5,195 nt of DNA from Actinomycetes bacterium. Lineage in GTDB: Bacteria; Actinomycetota; Coriobacteriia; Anaerosomatales; JAJZPX01. The number at the start of each line of letters is the position of its first letter. Positions within the stretch are counted from its first letter, which is position 1. The stretch lies in the NCBI GenBank assembly GCA_021811025.1, contig JAJZPX010000172.1, positions 1 to 5,195 of the forward strand, given 5' to 3'. The notes under the pieces were generated by a model. The model made no database searches. It was given only the letters and a program-made list of their open reading frames with translations, and was not told the DNA's origin. The position numbers were made by a program, and so were the translations under genes. Positions 1-5,195 of the stretch are shown in pieces.

Positions 1-4
1 CGAG

Positions 5-877
5 TCACGGCCTCCTCGGAGTCCGGGGGTGCGGCGGCGTGCCGCTCGGCATGCGGTAGGGCACGGGGATGAACTCCACGCCGGGGCGGCGCTGGCCCGA
101 CTGCGGGTAGAGGTCCATCAGGTCGTAGACCTCCTGCGGCACGCCCTCGACAGCCGGGATCCCCATCTCCTGGGCCATCTTGAGGTCGATCGGGAAGTCG
201 TGCGTCCAGCGCCCTTCCGAGAGCGTCTTGGCGAGCTCGGCCGCCCGGCCCTCGGACATGTGCTTGAGGAGCAGCCCGCGAACGGTGTCGTTGACCTGCG
301 CGACCGCCTTGCGTGCCACGTCGCCGAGGATGAGCGTCTCGTCGCTGCGGTTGGGGTTCGGGACCTCGAGCGCCGCCAGGATGGATGCCGCCGGGTACGC
401 GGACTGCGTGCCGCCGAGCTGCGGGTCCACCGGCCCGAGCACGGCGTTGGGATCTATCACGATCTCGTCGGCGGCGAGCGCGACGAGGGTTCCGCCGCTC
501 ATCGCGTAGTGCGGCACGATCACCTGCACCTTCCCTGTGTGGCGCGAGAGCGCCTCGGCGATCTGCTCGGCCGCGAGCACGAGGCCGCCGGGGGTGTGCA
601 GGATCATCTGGATCGGCACGTCGGCCTCGGTGAGGTGTATGGCGCGCAGGACCTGCTCGGAGTCCTCGATGTCGATGTAGCGGGCGATCGGGAGGCCGAG
701 GAAGCTGATCGTCTCCTGCCTGTGGATCATGGTGATGACGCGGCTCTTGTTGAGTTGCTCGAGGCGGCGGATGGCGGCGAGCCGCTTGGCTTCGATGAGA
801 CGGCGCTGGATCCATGGGACGAACAGCTGCAGCAGCAGCAGGATCCAGAAGATGTCGAAGATCGTCGTCAGGTTCAC
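5..877 (-). CDS. Membrane-anchored Clp-fold serine protease, SDH proteinase family (SppA/ClpP-like)
   Basis: The product is 290 aa. Residues 6-20 are a hydrophobic stretch (IFDIFWILLLLQLFV), followed by an Arg/Lys-rich amphipathic helix (24-46), so this is probably a membrane-tethered enzyme with its catalytic domain in the cytoplasm. The Clp/crotonase fold is marked by HTPGG at 94-98 (oxyanion-hole loop), the presumed nucleophile Ser127 in YAMSGGT, and the family-like GPVDPQLG at 148-155. Lys190 (ARKA) and the WTHDFPI block at 224-230 look like further conserved positions, but I cannot assign the general base. The length is normal for the SDH proteinase family (Pfam SDH_protease). The tail (260-290) is Pro/Arg-rich and probably disordered. 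I chose GTG at 877 because AGGAAGG lies 8 nt upstream (886-892) and the protein then begins at the anchor; the open frame continues upstream only as antisense to typA. Such proteins are thought to act in membrane protein quality control, but the substrate is unknown. It is divergent from typA. Confidence 0.9.
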   Translation of the reverse strand: MNLTTIFDIFWILLLLQLFVPWIQRRLIEAKRLAAIRRLEQLNKSRVITMIHRQETISFLGLPIARYIDIEDSEQVLRAIHLTEADVPIQMILHTPGGLVLAAEQIAEALSRHTGKVQVIVPHYAMSGGTLVALAADEIVIDPNAVLGPVDPQLGGTQSAYPAASILAALEVPNPNRSDETLILGDVARKAVAQVNDTVRGLLLKHMSEGRAAELAKTLSEGRWTHDFPIDLKMAQEMGIPAVEGVPQEVYDLMDLYPQSGQRRPGVEFIPVPYRMPSGTPPHPRTPRRP

Positions 878-903
878 GTCTCGTCCCTTCCTCGGTGTCC
901 ATC

Positions 904-915
904 GGGAGTATTCCC
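904..915 (-). promoter_or_regulatory. Weak candidate -10 region for the protease gene, in a near-palindrome
   Basis: The 12-bp element GGGAGTATTCCC is palindromic except for its fifth and eighth positions. It is an AT-bearing island in otherwise very GC-rich DNA. Read on the minus strand it contains AATACT (907-912). That would place a transcription start around position 900, about 23 nt ahead of the GTG at 877. No -35-like hexamer lies 16-19 bp further upstream, so this is only suggestive. It could instead be a small operator shared by the divergent genes. Confidence 0.25.
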
Positions 916-957
916 TGGCGGCGCCGTTCCCCCGCCGGGCGCCCGTGGCCCGTTTCG

Positions 958-966
958 TGCTATGGT
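958..966 (+). promoter_or_regulatory. Extended -10 promoter element for typA
   Basis: TGCTATGGT matches the extended -10 pattern TGnTATAAT at seven of eight informative positions when the usual tolerance at position 4 is allowed, and six of eight strictly. It lies 34 nt before the typA ATG, implying a leader of roughly 25-30 nt. No convincing -35 is seen at the expected spacing, as is common for extended -10 promoters. An in-frame ATG (962-964) lies inside this element, so it could not be translated from a transcript started here. This supports the ATG at 1001. Confidence 0.45.
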
Positions 967-1000
967 GGCGCGTCCCCCCGTCCGTGCACCTTGGAGACCC

Positions 1001-2809
<1,809 letters not shown>

Positions 2810-2823
2810 GAGCCACCCGGGAA

Positions 2824-2840
2824 CCGGGCCTCCTGCCCGG
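2824..2840. terminator. Possible bidirectional terminator hairpin between typA and the MerR gene
   Basis: CCGGGC (2824-2829) pairs with GCCCGG (2835-2840) across a 5-nt loop (CTCCT). It lies in the 34-bp gap between two convergent stop codons, where a shared terminator is expected. The stem is only 6 bp and neither side has a T-run, so it would be a weak terminator. Position is the main support. Confidence 0.4.
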
Positions 2841-2843
2841 GCG

Positions 2844-3596
2844 CTACGCCAGCCGCAGAGCGGCCTGGGTCGCGTCGCAGACGAACCGCGCGAGACCCTC
2901 CGCGCGGTCCTCGTAGTTCTTCGCGAACCGCGGGTCCTCGACGTACATCCGGCCGAGGTTCGCGTGCATCTCCTTCGAGCACGTGTAGAACCGCTCGATG
3001 CTCAGCCTGTGGCGCTCCACGACCTCCTGCACCTTCGGGTCGTCCGGCGCGAGACCGGCCCGGAACGCCTCGGCGAACGCGTCCATCACCGCTTCCTGCT
3101 CGGCCTTCACGCGCTTCCAGTCGTCCTTCGTGAAGGCCTTCGTGCGGCGCGCCGACTCCCTGTACGCCTCGGTGTCGCCCCAGCGCTGCTTCACCTCGTC
3201 CTCGTACTGCTTTGGGTCGAAGTCGCCGAAGACCTCGAACATGTCGTTCTCGTCCATCGTCGTCCCTCCTTCCATCGCTGCGAGTGCCTCGTCGATCTTG
3301 GTGAGCATGGCGCCGGTCCGCCTCGCCTTCTCGGCCAGCAGCGCTCGCTGCGCGCGCAGCGCGTCGCCCCGGTCGAACGCGGAGTCAGCCATGACGGCGC
3401 GGATCTCGTCGAGCGAGAACCCGAGTTCGCGGAAGAACAGCACCTGCTGGAGCCGCTCCAGGTCCGTCATCTCGTACAGCCGGTAGCCGGCGTCCGACCG
3501 CCCGCTCGGGCCGAGAAGCCCTACGGCGTCGTAGTGGTGCAGCGTCCGGACGCTCACCTTCGCCAGCCTCGCGACCTCGCCTACCGTCCACGCCAT
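2844..3596 (-). CDS. TipA-like MerR-family transcriptional regulator (TipAL type)
   Basis: The product is 250 aa, close to Streptomyces lividans TipAL (about 253 aa). Residues 3-70 form a MerR winged helix: TVGEVARLAKVSVRTLHHYD (4-23), the wing GYRLY (37-41), then LQQVLFFRELGFSLDEIRAVM (49-69). Residues 79-109 form the dimerising coiled coil. Residues 119-248 match the TipAS ligand-binding domain: MFEVFGDFDPKQYEDEV (119-135), RWGDTEAYRES (138-148), FTKDDW (155-160), EMHANLGRMYV (209-219). TipAL senses thiopeptide antibiotics and activates its own promoter. Cys206 is kept, but the position I align with the thiopeptide-reactive Cys of TipAS is Asn213, so the ligand or chemistry may differ. ATG 3596 follows GGAGGTG (3603-3609) by 6 nt. 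Starts further upstream would run through the promoter/operator. Autoregulation through 3617-3647 is strongly suggested. The divergent DUF5684-type gene is the nearest possible additional target. Confidence 0.93.
   Translation of the reverse strand: MAWTVGEVARLAKVSVRTLHHYDAVGLLGPSGRSDAGYRLYEMTDLERLQQVLFFRELGFSLDEIRAVMADSAFDRGDALRAQRALLAEKARRTGAMLTKIDEALAAMEGGTTMDENDMFEVFGDFDPKQYEDEVKQRWGDTEAYRESARRTKAFTKDDWKRVKAEQEAVMDAFAEAFRAGLAPDDPKVQEVVERHRLSIERFYTCSKEMHANLGRMYVEDPRFAKNYEDRAEGLARFVCDATQAALRLA
3255..3271 (-). promoter_or_regulatory. Internal Shine-Dalgarno and ATG for a TipAS-like short form
   Basis: Inside the regulator gene, AAGGAGG (minus strand, 3265-3271) lies 7 nt before an in-frame ATG at 3257-3255, which is Met114 of the full protein. 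It is at least as good a ribosome site as that of the full-length start. Initiation here would give a 137-aa protein lacking the DNA-binding domain and coiled coil and beginning at the TipAS domain. In S. lividans, tipA makes both TipAL and an abundant 144-aa TipAS from an in-frame internal start, so position, size and reading frame all match that precedent. The SD bases also encode Glu-Gly-Gly, so coincidence is possible but unlikely. Confidence 0.75.
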
Positions 3597-3616
3597 CGCT
3601 CTCACCTCCGGGGAGC

Positions 3617-3647
3617 ACTCTAGACCCTGACGTAACGTCAGGGTCAA
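3617..3647 (-). promoter_or_regulatory. MerR-type promoter with 19-bp spacer and perfect 23-bp palindromic operator
   Basis: On the minus strand, TTGACC (-35, 3642-3647) and TAGAGT (-10, 3617-3622) are separated by exactly 19 bp. This is the over-long spacer typical of MerR-activated promoters, which the regulator untwists to allow polymerase to engage. A perfect inverted repeat with 11-bp arms (GACCCTGACGT and its complement) around one central base fills 3623-3645, covering the spacer and part of the -35. The transcription start should be near 3610, leaving a leader of roughly 14 nt that just contains the Shine-Dalgarno of the regulator. Self-activation by the downstream TipA-like protein is the natural reading. 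Confidence 0.85.
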
Positions 3648-3792
3648 GCGCGTTTGGTGCCGAATGTGACGGCGGGCACCCACCGCCCTGCTCGGCGAGC
3701 CGAAGACTGGGGTGAACTGGAAGAACGGAGGGCCGGTCCGGCCGAGGATCGATTCCGGGGCCTCCGGGGGCATCGAGGAAAGGGGAAGCGGC

Positions 3793-4185
3793 ATGGAGCA
3801 GCAGGACTACAGCGGTGCGGTCGCGGCGGGCAGCGGAATCTTGATGCTCGTCTACCTCGCGATCGCCGTCCTCCTCATCGCATCGATGTGGAGGATGTTC
3901 ACGAAGGCGGGCAAGCCCGGCTGGGCGGCGATAGTGCCCATCTACAACGTCGTGGTGATGCTCGAGATGGTGGGCCGGCCGGTCTGGTGGCTCGTGCTCT
4001 TCTGCGTGCCGTTCGTGAACGCCGTCGTTGGGATCATCGTGACGAACGACATCGCGAAGGCGTTCGGCAAGGGAGTCGGGTACACGATCGGGCTCATCCT
4101 GCTGTCGTTCGTGTTCTATCCGATGCTGGCGTTCGGGCCCGCCACCTACCGCGGCCCGGTCGCTGCTCCGGCGATGGCGGCCTGA
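3793..4185 (+). CDS. DUF5684-type small integral membrane protein
   Basis: The product is 130 aa with about four hydrophobic segments: 16-33, 45-60, 64-83 and 96-114. Between them are blocks I associate with the DUF5684 family: FTKAGKPGWAAIVPIYN (36-52), GRPVWW (61-66), NDIAKAFGKGVGY (85-97) and FGPATYRGP (114-122). There is no cleavable signal peptide, so it should sit in the cytoplasmic membrane. Molecular function is unknown; in other proteins this domain may be fused to other modules or stand alone as here. ATG 3793 is preceded by a purine-rich AAAGGGGA, about 6 nt away. A GTG at 3712 would add 27 polar, Arg/Gly-rich residues and has no equally good ribosome site. The 196-bp gap to the divergent TipA-like gene contains that gene's operator, but I see no clear plus-strand promoter. 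It probably ends at the hairpin 4209-4241. Confidence 0.82.
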   Translation: MEQQDYSGAVAAGSGILMLVYLAIAVLLIASMWRMFTKAGKPGWAAIVPIYNVVVMLEMVGRPVWWLVLFCVPFVNAVVGIIVTNDIAKAFGKGVGYTIGLILLSFVFYPMLAFGPATYRGPVAAPAMAA

Positions 4186-4208
4186 CGCTCGCCGGCCCGT
4201 CCCGGTCT

Positions 4209-4241
4209 CGAGCGGCCCCGGAGCGCTTGCGGGGCCGCTCG
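4209..4241. terminator. Strong GC-rich terminator hairpin between convergent genes
   Basis: A perfect 12-bp stem (4209-4220 with 4230-4241) encloses a 9-nt loop (GAGCGCTTG). It begins 24 bp after the stop of the DUF5684-type gene and ends 5 bp before the stop codon of the convergent small gene, so it can serve both directions. The plus side is followed by only a short T-containing stretch (TTCGTC), as is usual for intrinsic terminators in high-GC actinobacteria. Confidence 0.75.
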
Positions 4242-4245
4242 TTCG

Positions 4246-4653
4246 TCAACCGCGCTCGCCGTGAGGGCTGTCCAGCTTGAAGAAGTTGCTCTGCCGGCCG
4301 CTCCTCAGATGCTCCTGGTAGTCGAACACCAGGTCGCGCTGGTCGAAGCTCTCGAACCACTTGTCCCAGCCGATCTCCTGCAGCTTCCCTCCCTCTTCGA
4401 ATCCGGGGAAGTCGAACCGCAGGACTCCGGGGCGCTCCCCGTGCTCCGTCCCGCCGATGGTCGCCGGCTTCGCGCCCCGCTCGCCCGCCCATTGGGTGAT
4501 GACCTCGTGACTCCTCGTCGCGAGCGTCTGACCGGGCCGGTCCTCGTGATCGGCCGTCGCGCCGATCCATTTGGCCCGGCGCGTCGCGTCCGAGAGCTGG
4601 TCCCGGTACTGCGCGAGGTACGTCCTGTCGTCCTGCTTCGTCGTCTGCGCCAT
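4246..4653 (-). CDS. Conserved small soluble protein of unknown function
   Basis: The product is 135 aa, with no signal peptide or membrane segment, and appears cytoplasmic. The N terminus (10-30) is a polar helix rich in Tyr, Arg and Asp. The centre has RSHEVITQWAGERGAKPATIGGTEHG (47-72), then PGVLRFDFPG (75-84), LQEIGWDKWFESFDQRDLVFDYQEH (91-115) and a QSNFFKLDSP end (121-130). The pattern HEVI.QWA..RG.KPAT...PG.LR.DFPG...L.EI.WD.WF..FD...L.F.YQE recalls a family of small bacterial proteins often left hypothetical and sometimes labelled, without good reason, as a glucan branching enzyme. There is no amylase motif here. ATG 4653 has AAAGGA about 6 nt upstream; a start further 5' would add 23 poorly supported residues. 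It lies 90 bp downstream of the CW_binding_2 gene on the same strand, with a possible promoter and operator of its own in the gap. Confidence 0.85.
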   Translation of the reverse strand: MAQTTKQDDRTYLAQYRDQLSDATRRAKWIGATADHEDRPGQTLATRSHEVITQWAGERGAKPATIGGTEHGERPGVLRFDFPGFEEGGKLQEIGWDKWFESFDQRDLVFDYQEHLRSGRQSNFFKLDSPHGERG

Positions 4654-4680
4654 TGCGGTTCCTTTCTCGAGGCGCGCCAT

Positions 4681-4701
4681 GCGGGTGACGTAGCTACCCG
4701 C
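4681..4701 (-). promoter_or_regulatory. Inverted repeat upstream of the small conserved gene, possible operator or -10 region
   Basis: GCGGGT (4681-4686) and ACCCGC (4696-4701) are perfect inverted arms 9 bp apart. The right half also contains the 8-bp palindrome GTAGCTAC (4690-4697). It lies 28-48 bp upstream of the ATG at 4653. On the minus strand it reads GGGTAG, resembling the -10 of SigB/SigF-type stress promoters, with a loose GTGTGG about 15 bp further upstream. The -35 match is poor, so the sigma-factor assignment is only a guess. Confidence 0.3.
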
Positions 4702-4721
4702 TCGGGCCCGGCCGCCACACA

Positions 4722-4741
4722 CGCGAGCGCCCGCGAGCGGC
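4722..4741. repeat. Two tandem 10-bp direct repeats
   Basis: CGCGAGCGCC (4722-4731) is followed directly by CGCGAGCGGC (4732-4741), identical at 9 of 10 positions. A period of 10 bp places both copies on one face of the helix, which could suit a regulator binding upstream of the 4653 gene. In DNA this GC-rich, chance is a fair alternative. Confidence 0.3.
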
Positions 4742-4743
4742 GA

Positions 4744-5195
4744 TCAACGGATCGCTTCGGAGATCTGCGACTCCACCCCTGCCTGCACGCTCCGCGTCCC
4801 GCCGAACACGCTCGCGGTCGTGACGGCCGAGGCGTTGTCGCGAAGCAGCGACGCCGTCGCTCCCGGAAGGCCCCCCGGCGAGGTGAGGAGCAACAGCCCG
4901 CCGTGCGTCCCGCAGCCGGGGCCGCCGCTCAGCGCGTCGGGGAACATCGTCCCCGCGGCGACGCCCACGGACCCGGCGGTGGTCCAGCCCCTGGCGATCG
5001 AGTATCGGCTGATGATCGCGGACGTCGCGTAGCGATCCGAGCCCGCGACGCGGAACGTCCCCCCGCCCGCCGCCGCGCCGGCCTGCCGTTCCACGCCGGA
5101 AGACACGGACGAGGGACCTCCCACGACGATCGTCTCTTGCGGCCGCGCGTCGCGCAGAAGCCCGATGGTCTCGGCCGGAGCGCTTCTCGGCTGCA
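4744..5195 (-). CDS. Cell-wall-binding repeat 2 (CW_binding_2) protein, C-terminal part
   Basis: Only the last 149 codons are in the window; the frame stays open to the right edge, so the 5' end is missing. Residues 1-35 of the visible part are the end of one repeat (APAETIGLLRDARPQETIVVGG, then SVSSGVE). Residues 47-148 are a complete last repeat: FRVAGSDRYATSAIIS (47-62), VGVAAGTMFPDALSGGPG (76-93), GGLLLLTSPGGLPGATASLL (98-117), SVFGGTRSVQAGVESQI (128-144). This matches the CW_binding_2 pattern R.(A/S)G.(D/N)RY.TA, FPDAL(A/S)GGP, PLLLT, LP..T, (V/I).GG..(S/A)V, found in surface proteins such as the Clostridioides difficile cell-wall proteins, where tandem repeats anchor proteins non-covalently to wall polymers. 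It is presumably secreted, but the signal peptide and any enzymatic domain lie outside the window. The repeat is unusual in having GPGCGTHGG (91-99) where a GGPLAxxxGAP-like segment is common. Confidence 0.9.
   Translation of the reverse strand, partial: QPRSAPAETIGLLRDARPQETIVVGGPSSVSSGVERQAGAAAGGGTFRVAGSDRYATSAIISRYSIARGWTTAGSVGVAAGTMFPDALSGGPGCGTHGGLLLLTSPGGLPGATASLLRDNASAVTTASVFGGTRSVQAGVESQISEAIR

Noticed and set aside
29..1000. The plus-strand typA frame is open for 324 codons upstream of its ATG, suggesting an N-terminal fusion.
   Set aside because: That stretch is antisense to the protease and crosses the promoter region; its translation shows no domain. TypA is full length without it.
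2964..3623. Plus-strand open frame of 219 codons opposite the TipA-like gene.
   Set aside because: It is antisense to an unmistakable MerR/TipAS protein, with His/Arg/Val-rich composition and no ribosome site or domain.
3597..3794. N-terminal extension of the TipA-like regulator to a start near 3794.
   Set aside because: It would run through the -10, the operator and the -35 of its own promoter. The conserved MerR N terminus starts at 3596, right after an excellent ribosome site.
4094..4570. Minus-strand frame of 158 codons overlapping the DUF5684-type gene and the small conserved gene.
   Set aside because: It crosses the terminator hairpin and two better-supported genes, and its Arg/Gly/Pro-rich translation shows no family pattern.

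Overview
This 5.2-kb window is very GC-rich with strongly G/C-biased third codon positions. It carries a translational GTPase, a TipA-type MerR regulator, a DUF5684-type membrane protein and a cell-wall-binding-repeat (CW_binding_2) protein. Together these point to a high-GC Gram-positive bacterium of the Actinomycetota. The CW_binding_2 repeats and the lineage-specific small protein at 4246-4653 would fit a deep-branching class such as Coriobacteriia or Thermoleophilia, but the class assignment is an inference.

Layout from left to right. A membrane-anchored Clp-fold serine protease of the SDH family (minus strand, 5-877) is divergent from typA/bipA (plus strand, 1001-2809) across a 123-bp gap. 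The gap holds a good extended -10 element for typA and a weak -10-like element for the protease. typA converges, with 34 bp between stop codons, on a complete TipAL-like regulator (minus strand, 2844-3596), and a small GC-rich hairpin lies between them. The regulator has a textbook MerR-type promoter: -35 and -10 hexamers 19 bp apart with a perfect 23-bp palindrome over the spacer (3617-3647). It also has a strong internal Shine-Dalgarno and ATG that would make a free ligand-binding TipAS-like domain. Divergent from it is a four-helix DUF5684-type membrane protein (plus strand, 3793-4185), followed by a 12-bp-stem hairpin (4209-4241). That gene converges on a small conserved protein of unknown function (minus strand, 4246-4653). 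The window ends inside a secreted or surface protein (minus strand, 4744 to beyond 5195) made of CW_binding_2 repeats.

The genes do not form one pathway. typA and the protease are housekeeping or stress-physiology genes, and the two membrane or surface genes are envelope-related. No CRISPR array, tRNA, rRNA, transposase or phage gene is visible, and no stretch over 300 bases lacks a gene. The most informative unit is the TipA-like regulator. Its autoregulatory site and its internal start for a short form both look conserved relative to the Streptomyces prototype, yet the position expected to hold the thiopeptide-reacting cysteine is asparagine. That suggests the same two-product architecture tuned to a different, probably non-covalent, ligand.
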